Of a stretch of 64,000 nucleotides of DNA, positions 33,927 through 43,068 are shown piece by piece. A program made the position numbers and the translations under genes. Numbering within the stretch: position 1 is the first letter of the stretch; the number at the start of each line of letters is the position of its first letter. Source of the DNA: Piscibacillus sp052246295. GTDB lineage: Bacteria > Bacillota > Bacilli > Bacillales > Alkalibacillaceae. The notes under the pieces are model-generated. The model ran no database searches. It was not told the origin of the DNA and was given only the letters and a program-made list of their open reading frames with translations. The stretch is from NCBI GenBank assembly GCA_052246295.1, contig JBQQCO010000008.1. One strand, 5' to 3'.

Positions 33927-34938
33927 GGTTCTGTTCCTCCTTGCTCTCTTCTGGGAAGTAGAAATGCTTATAGCATGTGCAACGTACGTAGTGACCTGGG
34001 CTAACTTCATTTAGCTGAGGATGTTCCTCATGGGCACTTTCATCAATCCATGGAATACGTGCACTAAATCTACAACCTTGACGTGGTAAATGTTTTAGTG
34101 ATGGAACAATACCGTGAATAACATGCAGCTTATCCTGCGCATCGTCAACTAGTGGGATTGAACTCAACAATGAACGGGTATAAGGGTGTTGAGGGTCTTC
34201 GAACAATGTCTCAACATCTGCAATTTCAACAATTTCACCAGCATACATAACGGCTACACGGTCAGCCATCTCTGCCACAACACCTAAGTCATGGGTAATT
34301 AGGATGACTCCAGAACCAAGATCATCTTTCAATTCACGCATCAAATCTAAAATCTGAGCTTGAATTGTAACGTCTAGTGCCGTTGTTGGCTCATCGGCAA
34401 TTAATAATTCTGGCTGGTTAGCAATTGCGATTGCGATAATGACACGCTGTCTCATACCCCCAGACAGTTCGTGAGGGAATTGATTGTATACGTGTTTTGG
34501 TCTAGGTATTTCGACCTTCTCTAAAAGCTCTATAATATATTGCTTACGCTTTGATTTTGGCATATTTTTATTATGCAGAATAAGAACTTCGTCAATCTGT
34601 CTACCAACTTCCATTAATGGGTTTAAAGCCGTTAATGGGTCTTGGAAGATCATCGCAAGTTCATTTCCTCGGAATTTATTCATCTCTTTAAAAGGAAGGT
34701 TAGCAATGTTTCTACCTTTAAAATTGATTTCACCTTCTATTTTTGCACGGTTGTGAAGTCCCATGACCGAAAATGCTAAAGCACTTTTACCTGATCCAGA
34801 TTCCCCAACAATAGCTAGGACTTCATTCTTATTTACGTTCAGTGATACGTCATCAACTGCTGCGTAATACTCTTCCCCGATTCTGAAGGATGTTTTCAGA
34901 TTTTTTATCTCTAGCAATGGATTACTCAACTCAATCAC
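33907..34938 (-). CDS. oppD: Oligopeptide ABC transporter ATP-binding protein (OppD type)
   Basis: 343 residues. Walker A GESGSGKS, Q-loop FQDPLTALNP, signature LSGGMRQR and Walker B LLIADEPTTALD are intact; the C-terminus has the cysteine cluster (CRFSARIP ... RCTCYKH) that may bind an iron-sulfur cluster in this family. First gene of the operon. The GTG at 34938 lacks a good ribosome site; TTG at 34929, after AGGGTGATTGAG, is an alternative start. A strong promoter is about 160 bp upstream. Confidence 0.92.
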   Translation of the reverse strand: MIELSNPLLEIKNLKTSFRIGEEYYAAVDDVSLNVNKNEVLAIVGESGSGKSALAFSVMGLHNRAKIEGEINFKGRNIANLPFKEMNKFRGNELAMIFQDPLTALNPLMEVGRQIDEVLILHNKNMPKSKRKQYIIELLEKVEIPRPKHVYNQFPHELSGGMRQRVIIAIAIANQPELLIADEPTTALDVTIQAQILDLMRELKDDLGSGVILITHDLGVVAEMADRVAVMYAGEIVEIADVETLFEDPQHPYTRSLLSSIPLVDDAQDKLHVIHGIVPSLKHLPRQGCRFSARIPWIDESAHEEHPQLNEVSPGHYVRCTCYKHFYFPEESKEEQNHDTAQS

Positions 34939-35095
34939 CCTATAGTTATATTTTCTCGATGACTAATCATAAGGGTCTAAATTTCAATAATTTTTAGATA
35001 ATTATAATTAGATAAAGTCTGTCCATGTTATAAAACCCGTAAGTCTATTCGAGAATCCCCATTTTTTCTCTTTTCAGATAAGTTTAACACCTTTA

Positions 35096-35124
35096 ATTTT
35101 ATGAAACTCGTCATCAAATTGCAA
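35096..35124 (-). promoter_or_regulatory. Sigma-A promoter of the opp operon
   Basis: TTGCAA (35124-35119) and TAAAAT (35101-35096) are 17 bp apart. It leaves a leader of about 150 nt before oppD. The rest of the 371-bp gap 34939-35309 holds only AT-rich sequence and the fadF terminator; I see no gene in it. Confidence 0.7.
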
Positions 35125-35264
35125 CATCTTTTTTAAATTTTTCTAAAAATAGCAATATAAAAAATTGGAAAACACTTAAATCTTTGTAGAAAATTGTGCT
35201 TATTTTATAGCATCAAAAGGGCACTTCACGTGGGCACGGCCAAAAGTATCTCAATATAAAGATC

Positions 35265-35297
35265 CCCCTAGCAACTCGTAGAAGCTAGGGGGACAGA
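35265..35297 (-). terminator. Intrinsic terminator of fadF
   Basis: TCCCCCTAGC and GCTAGGGGGA form a 10-bp stem with an 11-nt loop, 13 bp after the fadF stop; the T-run (TCTTTAT) is weak. Confidence 0.65.
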
Positions 35298-35309
35298 TCA
35301 GTTAAACTA

Positions 35310-37430
35310 TTATGCTGGTTGATCCACCTTTGCCGGCTCTCCAAAAATAGAACGTTCGAGAACTTCTGCTACATCTTGAGTTGTCACATCTTCCTCGACT
35401 TCCTTAGCTTTCGTACCATCTGTTAACATCGTTAAGCAGTAAGGGCACGCACTTGAAATTGTGTTAGGTGAAACCTCTAAAGCTTGTTCTGTACGAGCGA
35501 CGTTAATGCGGTTACCAGTCTTCTCTTCTGACCACATCATACCGCCACCAGCACCACAACACATACCGTTTTCTTTATTACGCTCAATTTCTACGTATTG
35601 TACACCCGGTATAGATTCTAAGATCTTACGAGGTGGGTTATAGACATCGTTATAACGTCCTAAGTAACAAGAATCGTGGAACGTTATTTTTTCATTAATT
35701 GCTTGTTCAGGCTGCAAGCGCCCTTCATCAATTAATTGAGCTAATAATTCTGTATGGTGGTAAACTTCACCTTCAAAGCCGAAGTCAGGATATTCATTTT
35801 TAAAGATATTATAAGCGTGAGGATCGATTGTAACGATCTTCTTAACATCATTCTTTTCGAATTCTTTAATATTCTTCTCAGCTAGCTCTTGGAATAAGAA
35901 CTCATTTCCTAAACGACGAGCTGTATCACCAGAGTTACGTTCTTTGTTACCTAAAATCGCAAATTTAACACCTGCTTTGTTCATTAAACGAGCAAATGCC
36001 ATCGCAATCTTTTGACTACGGTTATCATATGAACCCATTGAAGAAACCCAGAATAAGTATTCGAACTCTTCGCCTTCTTTCTTAAGTTCCTTAACTGTTG
36101 GAATGCGAAGTGTTTCGTCTTGCTCTCTCCAGTTTTCACGGTCTTTTTTAGATAAGCCCCATGGGTTACCTTGACGCTCAATGTTCATCATTGCACGCTG
36201 AGCTTCAGGGTCCATTTTACCTTCAGTCATAACTAAGTAACGACGAAGGTCAATGATTGTATCGACGTGTTGGTTCATAACTGGACATTGATCTTCACAG
36301 TTACGACAAGTCGTACAAGCCCATAATTCTTCTTCTGTAACGACATCACCAATCAAATCTTTTTCCATGACCTGTTGTGCTAAAGAACCGTTTGGATCTG
36401 CTGCAACTTGGTTACCTTGCGTTCCTGCAAACGCATATGAAGGTACCCATGCAGATTTACCTGTCACAGCAGCACCTTTTTCAGTTAAGTGGTCACGTAG
36501 CTTCACGATAATGTCCATTGGCGATAGCATCTTACCCGAGCCTGAAGCTGGACATACATTTGTACAACGACCACATTCAACACAAGCATATAAGTCTAAT
36601 AACTGTAATTGGTCTAAATCTTCAACTTTACCAACACCAAACGTTGGTTCTTCATCCGACTCTTCCATCTCATCAATATCAAAGTCAATTTTCTTAAGCT
36701 TTCCGTGCTGTTTATCTTTCGTTAGGAAAACGTTAGCCGGCCCAGCAATTAAATGAGCGTGTTTCGATTGTGGTACATACACTAAGAAACTTAGTAGTGC
36801 AATCAAGTGAATCCACCACATCACATAGAACAGCGCAGCTGATGCCGTTGTTCCCATCCTTCCAAAGACGACTGCAAACATAGAAGCAACTGGTTCTGTC
36901 CAAGTTAATTCATGGCCATGCCAAACGATGGCTGCACCATTACCCATAAGAACAGACAGCATTAACGTTCCAATAAAAATAAGAACAAGTCCTGCTTTAA
37001 AGCCACGTTTTAAACGGACAAGCTTTTCAATGTAACGACGGTAAAATGCCCATACTACCGCTACTAAAATCGTTAAGGTTACAATCTCTTGGAAGAACGT
37101 AAATCCTGGATAGAAAATTCCTAATGGAATATGAGAATCCGGTGCTAATCCCTTCCAAATAAAATCGATTGCTCCAAATTGAACTAATAAGAAACCATAA
37201 AACATCATGACGTGAATCGCGCCTGATTTTTTGTCCTTTAATAGTTTCTTCTGACCAAACACAAACGTCATAATATCTCTAACGCGTTGTTTCATCTCTT
37301 GGTCGAAATCTGCTTTCTTCCCCATTTTAATATAAGCGATACGCGTACGTACGACTTGTACAAAGAGGAAAATGCCGTAAGCGGTTACACCTAAAAAGGC
37401 TAACCAGTTGATTAATAGTAAAGTGTTCAT
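35310..37430 (-). CDS. fadF: Iron-sulfur electron-transfer membrane protein of fatty-acid oxidation
   Basis: 706 residues, heterodisulfide-reductase-like. The N-terminal third has about six membrane spans like nitrate reductase gamma subunits. Two 4Fe-4S motifs follow (CVECGRCTNVCP at 283-294; CTTCRNCEDQCP at 372-383), then two cysteine-rich CCG domains (HDSCYLGRYND; CCGAGGGMMW). B. subtilis FadF (YwjF) is thought to pass electrons from acyl-CoA dehydrogenase/ETF to quinone. In B. subtilis it is next to acdA and clsB; here it keeps cls divergently. Its promoter contains a perfect FadR-type palindrome, tying it to the acyl-CoA operon at 15-25 kb. Confidence 0.94.
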   Translation of the reverse strand: MNTLLLINWLAFLGVTAYGIFLFVQVVRTRIAYIKMGKKADFDQEMKQRVRDIMTFVFGQKKLLKDKKSGAIHVMMFYGFLLVQFGAIDFIWKGLAPDSHIPLGIFYPGFTFFQEIVTLTILVAVVWAFYRRYIEKLVRLKRGFKAGLVLIFIGTLMLSVLMGNGAAIVWHGHELTWTEPVASMFAVVFGRMGTTASAALFYVMWWIHLIALLSFLVYVPQSKHAHLIAGPANVFLTKDKQHGKLKKIDFDIDEMEESDEEPTFGVGKVEDLDQLQLLDLYACVECGRCTNVCPASGSGKMLSPMDIIVKLRDHLTEKGAAVTGKSAWVPSYAFAGTQGNQVAADPNGSLAQQVMEKDLIGDVVTEEELWACTTCRNCEDQCPVMNQHVDTIIDLRRYLVMTEGKMDPEAQRAMMNIERQGNPWGLSKKDRENWREQDETLRIPTVKELKKEGEEFEYLFWVSSMGSYDNRSQKIAMAFARLMNKAGVKFAILGNKERNSGDTARRLGNEFLFQELAEKNIKEFEKNDVKKIVTIDPHAYNIFKNEYPDFGFEGEVYHHTELLAQLIDEGRLQPEQAINEKITFHDSCYLGRYNDVYNPPRKILESIPGVQYVEIERNKENGMCCGAGGGMMWSEEKTGNRINVARTEQALEVSPNTISSACPYCLTMLTDGTKAKEVEEDVTTQDVAEVLERSIFGEPAKVDQPA

Positions 37431-37523
37431 AAAAACTTCCCCCCGCTTAATTCTCGACGTTGTCTATAAACCATCTTACCATAAAATGTTCTAATTTAAC
37501 GAAAATTCTTTTTCTTATCTTTC

Positions 37524-37551
37524 ATTATACAATGAATGAGCATTCAGTCAA
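37524..37551 (-). promoter_or_regulatory. fadF promoter with FadR-type operator
   Basis: TTGACT (37551-37546) and TATAAT (37529-37524) are 16 bp apart; the perfect palindrome TGAATGAGCATTCA (37533-37546) fills the spacer. A bound TetR-family repressor would block polymerase. The arms match the B. subtilis FadR half-site TGAATGA. Confidence 0.85.
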
Positions 37552-37625
37552 TGTTAAATTTAAGTAACTGAGTCGTATAAATGACCCGTTTTTCTCGCAT
37601 AATACTTGAGAAGGGGGTGCTACGT

Positions 37626-38795
37626 GTGTGGGTTCTTGTCGTGATTATCGTTGTTATTATAATTTTTTTAGTTAAACAAAAATATGAAGTTGAACCAACG
37701 GACCATACATATCCCCACCGCCTTGCAAATATTAATTTTTATAATCATGGCGAGGAATTGTATGACCAATATTTTAAAGATATCAATGCAGCAACAAAGT
37801 ATGTCTGCGTTTCTTTTTTTATTGTTAAAAGCGATCACTTTAGTGAAGCTTTTTTTAAATTGTTATCAGATGCTAGTTCAAGAGGGGTCAAAGTGTATTT
37901 ATTGGTCGATCGCTTAGGATCGTTTGCTATTAGAAAAAAAGACCGTGAGGAGCTAAAACGGGTTGGTGTCCAAATTGAGTATAGTAATCGATTTAAATTA
38001 TGGTCGCCACTTCGATCGATTAATCGACGTAACCACCGAAAAATCTCAATTATCGATGGACATACTGCATACATTGGAGGTTACAACATCGGGGATGAAT
38101 ACATTAATGTAAACTCTAGATTTTCTTTTTGGAGAGATTACCACTTACGTTTAAAAGGTGAAGTCGTTAAAGATCTATTAGATTTGTTTAAAAATGACTG
38201 GGATTCTAATACTTATGAGTACCTAAATCTTAAACCTAATATTGATACTAAAGGTGAGTACAAGTGTCAGCTTATTCCTACATCCAATGGCAACTTGCGA
38301 GAGGTTTTTTTAAATCTTATTAGGCAGGCTGAAACTCGAATTTCAATTGGTTCACCTTATTTCATTCCAAACCGTGACCTATTGGAGTTATTAGAGGAAA
38401 AACTATCACAGGGTGTTCAAGTACAAGTGATTTATCCTCATGACTCTGACCACGTTTTAGTTAAAGAAGCTTCTGCACCATTTTTATCAAGACTACACCG
38501 TGCAGGAGCTGAAGTGAAACTTTTTAAGGAAGGTTTTTACCATGCAAAGGCATTATTTATCGACGACAAGGTATGTGATATTGGCACTGCGAACTTTGAT
38601 CGTCGCAGCCTCTACTTTAACCGTGAAGTTAACTTTATTGTGTTTGATGATGAACTCGTTAAAGAGTTATACCATTTTTACGAAAAAGACTTTAACTATT
38701 CTACTCCGCTGTATAAAGAGTGGTATAATTATCCGAATAGTAAAACACATGCCATTAAAATGTTTTTAGCGAGAATTTTTCATCCGTTATTATAG
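37626..38795 (+). CDS. clsB: Cardiolipin synthase, ClsB type (phospholipase D family)
   Basis: Membrane enzyme that condenses phosphatidylglycerol into cardiolipin. It has one N-terminal membrane span (about 2-16) and two HKD motifs: NHRKISIID at about 136-144 and YHAKALFID at about 312-320, each followed by a G-x-x-N segment (IGGYNIGD; IGTANFDRRS). The frame opens at ATG 37581, but GAAGGGGGTG lies 6 nt before GTG 37626 and gives the expected short N-terminus; that start is chosen (389 residues). Divergent from fadF, as its B. subtilis homologue ywjE neighbours ywjF; the FadR palindrome lies 80 bp upstream. Confidence 0.92.
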   Translation: MWVLVVIIVVIIIFLVKQKYEVEPTDHTYPHRLANINFYNHGEELYDQYFKDINAATKYVCVSFFIVKSDHFSEAFFKLLSDASSRGVKVYLLVDRLGSFAIRKKDREELKRVGVQIEYSNRFKLWSPLRSINRRNHRKISIIDGHTAYIGGYNIGDEYINVNSRFSFWRDYHLRLKGEVVKDLLDLFKNDWDSNTYEYLNLKPNIDTKGEYKCQLIPTSNGNLREVFLNLIRQAETRISIGSPYFIPNRDLLELLEEKLSQGVQVQVIYPHDSDHVLVKEASAPFLSRLHRAGAEVKLFKEGFYHAKALFIDDKVCDIGTANFDRRSLYFNREVNFIVFDDELVKELYHFYEKDFNYSTPLYKEWYNYPNSKTHAIKMFLARIFHPLL

Positions 38796-38798
38796 AAA

Positions 38799-38866
38799 AA
38801 GCACCGACCGAGAGTTCATCTTCTCGATTGGTGCTTTACTAGTTAACGGGCGCTTGCCCTTTTTTA
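38799..38866. terminator. Converging terminators between clsB and ywgA
   Basis: AAGCACC...GGTGCTT (38799-38837) is a long stem usable on both strands, with TTTTTC following on the minus strand. GGGC-GCTT-GCCC then TTTTTT (38848-38866) serves the plus strand. Confidence 0.7.
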
Positions 38867-39361
38867 GTGACTTTGCATTTCGTCTATAAATGCCCATGCT
38901 TCTTGAAGGTCTTCATCTGTATAATTCTGTTTACTTTTTACCGTTAAAACCTTCTGTTCCACTTCCTCTTTAGGAAACGTATCAAAGAACAGCATAGTCG
39001 AAACAAGTTCTAGGAATTTCGAGCTTTTTGCGTTCATTTTCTCGATTAAATCGGACATGTTTGGCGCTTGAATCATAGAGTCGTCTAAAAAGCTCGTCCC
39101 TTGATTGGTTAATGTATAGCGGTATTGATAATAACCTTTCTCTTTCTCTTTTTCTTCAACTAAAAACCCTAAGTTACATAACTCTTCAATACGAGTCGTT
39201 AACTCTTCTGAATATGGTCCATAGAAATGGAACGAATAACGTTCAGAGAAATCAAAGCCAGATTTTTTCAATATATATACCATTTTCTGTAGACGTTTAC
39301 GTCCAACTACTTCATCCGCCTGTTCAAAAAAAGCCATCAGTTTAGCGTGATCTTCTAACAT
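38864..39361 (-). CDS. ywgA: YwgA family protein
   Basis: 165 residues of predicted winged-helix-like character: GRKRLQKMVYILKKSG near residues 20-35, then SERYSFHFYGPYSEEL and GFLVEEKEKEKGYYQYRYTLT. It matches B. subtilis YwgA in size and in being next to the HD-domain gene ywfO, 13 bp downstream. Function is unknown; the LQKMVYI...FHFYGPYS pattern resembles the Panacea/SocA-like fold of antitoxin-type proteins, which is only a suggestion. Likely cotranscribed with ywfO. Confidence 0.8.
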   Translation of the reverse strand: MLEDHAKLMAFFEQADEVVGRKRLQKMVYILKKSGFDFSERYSFHFYGPYSEELTTRIEELCNLGFLVEEKEKEKGYYQYRYTLTNQGTSFLDDSMIQAPNMSDLIEKMNAKSSKFLELVSTMLFFDTFPKEEVEQKVLTVKSKQNYTDEDLQEAWAFIDEMQSH

Positions 39362-39374
39362 ACGGTTTCAGCCC

Positions 39375-40670
39375 CTATCCCTTTAAAATTTCTAATATTC
39401 TACGTTTGATGTCACTGTCTTTGGGTAGTTGGTCGATCAAATCTTTAGCAAAATATAATTTATGATCTGTTCTCTTTTTACCAGAAATAGCTTCAACAAT
39501 ATCAGACTGCCTAGAGAGTTCTTTCAAATCTCCGTTAGGCATTTGAAGAAGTATAGGTAGTCGTTCTTCATCTTCACCCTGGCGATAAAAGTCGTACGGC
39601 AAATCCGAAGACGAATCAACTTCTAAATAATAAGCAGGGTCAACACCCGCTTCAATAAAGCATTCTTTTAAATCCATTAAAGCCCGATATTGATTACCTG
39701 GATTAAATTCTACATATTTAAATAAGTCTCGATCCACAAAGCGACGACATAAGTCGGCTAATATATGATCATCCTCATCTTGCCAAATATGAAAATAATA
39801 AAACGCTACATTTTCATCCAGCTTTAAATAATCGCTTAAAGACACTTCTTTTTCAAAAAAGCTTACGAAATGTGTTGGTGCTAATTTAAACAGGTAATCT
39901 GAGTGATAAAGCTCTTTTGCACGATGTAGAATCTTAGTCAAAATAACCTCAGCACTACGCGTTACAGGATGGAAATAGACTTGCCAATACATCTGATAAC
40001 GGCTCATGATGTAATCTTCAACGGCATGCATCCCACTTTCCTTAATGACAGCTTGGTCTTCCATTGGGCGCATCACACGAAGAATGCGCTCCATGTCAAA
40101 GTGACCATAACTAACCCCTGTAAAGAAAGCGTCTCTTTGTAAGTAATCCATACGGTCAGCATCAATTTGGCTCGAAATTAAGCTAACCACTAATTTGTTA
40201 CGATATGTCTTATTAATGACATCGGCAACATCTTGAGGAAAGTTTGGGTCAACCTTCGAAAGAATTTTATTCACTTTCGTGTCACCCAACACAATTTCAC
40301 GTGTGAAATCTTCATGGTCTAAATCAAATACTTTTTCAAATGAATGTGAAAAAGGCCCATGCCCCAAATCATGTAGTAGCGCAGCACATAAGCATAATAA
40401 CCGTTCATCTTCACTCCAGTTTGGTTTACCCTTGAAGTTCTCAACAATTCGGCGAACAATTTCATAGACACCTAGCGAGTGACTAAAACGACTATGTTCA
40501 GCACCATGGAATGTTAAATAGGTCGTTCCTAACTGCTTAATACGTCGCAAACGCTGGAATTCCGGAGTTCCAATCAAATCCCAAATGACGCGATCACGAA
40601 CGTGTATGTAGCGATGGACTGGGTCTTTAAATACTTTTTCTTCGCTTAATTGCTCATGGCGATATGACAT
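39375..40670 (-). CDS. ywfO: HD-domain phosphohydrolase, dNTPase-like (YwfO)
   Basis: About 431 residues. The HD metal site is seen as FSHSLGVYEIVRRI (first His), LLHDLGHGPFSHSFE (HD pair) and a downstream D in QIDADRMDYLQRD, the layout of SAMHD1/dGTPase relatives. Family members hydrolyse dNTPs to nucleoside and triphosphate under nucleotide allostery. The frame is open to 40700; ATG 40670 with GAAAGGTCGGA upstream is chosen and gives SYRHEQLSEEKVFKDPVH. It precedes ywgA in the order of B. subtilis. Confidence 0.92.
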   Translation of the reverse strand: MSYRHEQLSEEKVFKDPVHRYIHVRDRVIWDLIGTPEFQRLRRIKQLGTTYLTFHGAEHSRFSHSLGVYEIVRRIVENFKGKPNWSEDERLLCLCAALLHDLGHGPFSHSFEKVFDLDHEDFTREIVLGDTKVNKILSKVDPNFPQDVADVINKTYRNKLVVSLISSQIDADRMDYLQRDAFFTGVSYGHFDMERILRVMRPMEDQAVIKESGMHAVEDYIMSRYQMYWQVYFHPVTRSAEVILTKILHRAKELYHSDYLFKLAPTHFVSFFEKEVSLSDYLKLDENVAFYYFHIWQDEDDHILADLCRRFVDRDLFKYVEFNPGNQYRALMDLKECFIEAGVDPAYYLEVDSSSDLPYDFYRQGEDEERLPILLQMPNGDLKELSRQSDIVEAISGKKRTDHKLYFAKDLIDQLPKDSDIKRRILEILKG

Positions 40671-40871
40671 AGATTCCGACCTTTCTACAATATATATCAT
40701 TCATTATAACGATTTTTATAATGAATTACATCCTTATCTCGAGAAATTTTTTTATTAATAGTTTTCTTGATTTTTTAAATGTAAGCTGCTCGTGTTTGAG
40801 TGACACTTCGCTTCATTTCACGTTAATGTTCCGTGTATGAGGGATGCTTTCTACTATAGTTCTCCACTACT

Positions 40872-41081
40872 CATCGACAATCACGGCTTCTCTATCTACA
40901 TTACAATGGTCACGATCGACAGTTTTGGTCTCCCAATCAATATTTAGACACTCTCTATCGACAAAGATGACTTCCCTATCGACAGTTCGGTGCTTCCAAT
41001 CGACAATTACTCACTCTCTATCGATAAAACTAATTTCCCTATCGACATTTCGGGGGTTTCTATAGACAATCGCCCAGTTCC
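40872..41081. repeat. 21-bp tandem array, core TATCGACA (ten diverged units)
   Basis: Units at 40872, 40893, 40914, 40935, 40956, 40977, 40998, 41019, 41040 and 41061, exactly 21 bp apart. The core is TATCGACA with changes (AATCGACA, TATAGACA, TATCTACA); the following 13 bases differ in each. Core and unit length match the large array at 53352-54128. It occupies the 460-bp gap upstream of ywfO; the remaining part (40671-40860) shows nothing else clear. Confidence 0.85.
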
Positions 41082-41092
41082 TAATAGTTCAT

Positions 41093-41122
41093 AAAAAAAC
41101 GCCCTCCTTTATGTGAAGGGCT
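41093..41122 (-). terminator. Intrinsic terminator of the small membrane protein gene
   Basis: GCCCT and AGGGC close a stem-loop directly followed on the minus strand by GTTTTTTT, 10 bp after the stop codon. Confidence 0.65.
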
Positions 41123-41131
41123 GAATTTACT

Positions 41132-41443
41132 CTAACCTTTTGCTTTAGCTTGTTTATAGTTATAAATTCCATCAAATAATATTACGAAAAAGGCGACCCA
41201 GTGTAAAATCATGCCTACTACTGGAACGATAGCTAATACTGATACGGCCATTCCTGTGATCGCACCCCATTTTGCGTATTTGTAATTGATTGATAAGATT
41301 AGAATTCCTAAATATAGCAAGAACATAAATAATAGCGGTCCCCATGCGTTAGCAAAAATAAACGCACCACCGACAAACGGGATTCCCAAAAAGAACTCGA
41401 TCCCAGCTGCTACGAATTTCAATAAAGCTGTTAACATGTACAT
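41132..41443 (-). CDS. Small membrane protein, unknown function
   Basis: About 103 residues with three to four membrane segments (near 5-25, 32-50, 58-78, 80-95) and a basic tail KQAKAKG. No family is recognised. AAAAGGATG lies before several in-frame starts (GTG 41446, ATG 41443, ATG 41437); ATG 41443 is taken, with low certainty. Divergent from lipL with a 74-bp gap and followed by a good terminator, so it is a single-gene unit. Confidence 0.7.
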   Translation of the reverse strand: MYMLTALLKFVAAGIEFFLGIPFVGGAFIFANAWGPLLFMFLLYLGILILSINYKYAKWGAITGMAVSVLAIVPVVGMILHWVAFFVILFDGIYNYKQAKAKG

Positions 41444-41517
41444 CACATCCTTTTCATCTACTGTATTCTGTTATAATATGTTGATGGAACAAAATTACTG
41501 ATTGAAGGAACGATTTT

Positions 41518-42339
41518 ATGAACCATCCAATGTTGGATATTCAACATATAAGAAAAATTAATCGAAGTAATGCGCGTGATTCTGAAATTATAGAATCATT
41601 TGCTATTGATGATACATTATGTTTAACCGCAAGTCACCTACGTGAAACCGCAATTCATTATTGGGTACATAAACCAACCGTTGTTTTAGGTATTCCCGAT
41701 AGCAGGCTACCTTATTTAGAAGACGGCATTGAATTTTTGAATAGTCAAGGATATGACGTGCTTATTCGTAATTCAGGTGGACTGGCCGTTGTATTAGATG
41801 AAAATGTTTTGAATATATCGCTAATCTTCCCAGATGCCAAACGCTACGACATTCATGACGGGTATGAAGCCATGGTTAGCTTTATCAAACGGATTTTTGA
41901 AAATAAAAATCAAACTATTGAAGCTTATGAAATTGAAAGATCTTATTGCCCTGGTACATATGATTTAAGTATTGGTGGAAAAAAGTTTGCTGGTATCTCA
42001 CAAAGACGTGTTAAAACTGGGTCTGCTGTTCAGATTTATTTAGATGTGGAAGGTCAAGGAGATGAACGCGCTCAATTGTTAAAAAGCTTCTACGACGTAG
42101 CGTTAAAAGGTGAAGACACGAAGTTCAAGTACCCTAATATTGATCCAAATGTCATGGCGTCACTCGGTCAATTATTTAGTCAAAAATTAACCGTGCAAGA
42201 TGTCATGAATCAAGTCGAGCAAAAGTTCCATAACCAAGGCATAGAAATTGAAGAACGACCATTTTCAGACCAAGAATCTGAATGGTTTGATAATCGATTG
42301 GAATTAATGCAACAAAGGAATAGACGTATTAATAAATAA
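41518..42339 (+). CDS. lipL: Octanoyl-[GcvH]:protein N-octanoyltransferase
   Basis: Amidotransferase that moves the octanoyl group from the glycine-cleavage H protein to E2 subunits during lipoate assembly. The BPL/LplA-type catalytic fold is seen with RNSGGLAVVLDENVLNIS (84-101), and the LipL-specific nucleophile Cys144 in RSYCPGTYDLS, with K156 in GGKKFAGISQRR. Length 273 is normal. It matches B. subtilis ywfL, which also lies near hemQ. A GAAGGAACG ribosome site precedes the ATG. Confidence 0.93.
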   Translation: MNHPMLDIQHIRKINRSNARDSEIIESFAIDDTLCLTASHLRETAIHYWVHKPTVVLGIPDSRLPYLEDGIEFLNSQGYDVLIRNSGGLAVVLDENVLNISLIFPDAKRYDIHDGYEAMVSFIKRIFENKNQTIEAYEIERSYCPGTYDLSIGGKKFAGISQRRVKTGSAVQIYLDVEGQGDERAQLLKSFYDVALKGEDTKFKYPNIDPNVMASLGQLFSQKLTVQDVMNQVEQKFHNQGIEIEERPFSDQESEWFDNRLELMQQRNRRINK

Positions 42340-42383
42340 AAGAGCCTTGAACAAATTATTTATTAACCAAAAGGAGCCGATTG

Positions 42384-42886
42384 TTAGGCATTAATTAAAC
42401 ACATAACATGTTCTTTCTCAGCTTTACTCATACTGTTCCAGAACATCGTCGCTTGAGTGAAGTGATCTTTAAAACTTTCACAACGAGCTCTAACTTTTCT
42501 TCCTTCAACCTTTTCTTGGTACTTCTTCAGGTGTTGCTGGTTGAAGTGTATTATCGGCTAATGAATTTTTATGGTAACTAACTTGTCCTTTATTAATAAT
42601 CATTCTATTATAACCGTCACGTTGATTGTTATGGAACGGGCAAACTGGGCGGTTAATCGGAATCTCATGGAAGTTCGGACCGCCTAGTCTAATTAATTGT
42701 GTATCTTTATATGAAAATAAGCGTCCTTGTAATAATGGATCATTTGTAAAATCAATACCAGGTACAACATGCCCTGGATGAAATGCCACTTGTTCTGTCT
42801 CAGCGAAAACGTTATCTACATTTCGGTTCAACGTCATCTTACCAATAATTTTAACTGGCACCTCTTCTTCAAGGCCAAAGTTTGAT
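42384..42886 (-). pseudogene. Catalase remnant (KatA-like), frameshifted and truncated
   Basis: An open piece (42861-42505) encodes unmistakable catalase core: TLNRNVDNVFAETEQVAFHP, VVPGIDFTNDPLLQGRLFSY, LGGPNFHEIPINRP and VSYHKNSL. The reading frame then breaks and continues one frame over with KVEGRKVRARCESFKDHF, QATMFWNSMSKAEK, ending at TAA 42384. At the other end IKLWP, the residues that normally precede this region, is out of frame. The N-terminal heme-pocket half and extreme C-terminus are absent. It lies between lipL and hemQ where B. subtilis has no catalase, so it is a decayed, probably acquired gene. Confidence 0.93.
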
Positions 42887-42972
42887 AGGATCCTCCTTTG
42901 AAATGTTATAGTTATGTACCCGAGTATTTTTAATAAAAAACAAGTTAGACATGAATTGAGACGAACGTCTTA

Positions 42973-42988
42973 GTTTTGTTAACAAAAC
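42973..42988. promoter_or_regulatory. Perfect 16-bp palindrome upstream of hemQ
   Basis: GTTTTGTTAACAAAAC is a perfect palindrome about 80 bp before hemQ, just upstream of a TTCATT-17-TATGAT promoter (about 43008-43036). It could be an operator; no regulator is assigned. Confidence 0.45.
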
Positions 42989-43068
42989 GTTCATATGCGT
43001 TTTCATTAACCATTCTTAACCCTTTATGATATAGTTGAATTGGAAAATGATTTGAAGGAGTGAAACCA

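Noticed and set aside
35218..35237. GGGCACTTCACGTGGGCACGG as a copy of the dispersed repeat
   Set aside because: Only about 10 bp match and no partner arm is found; too short to claim.
34939..35309. Riboswitch or T-box in the 150-nt opp leader
   Set aside because: No conserved T-box sequence, terminator/antiterminator pair or known aptamer pattern is seen.
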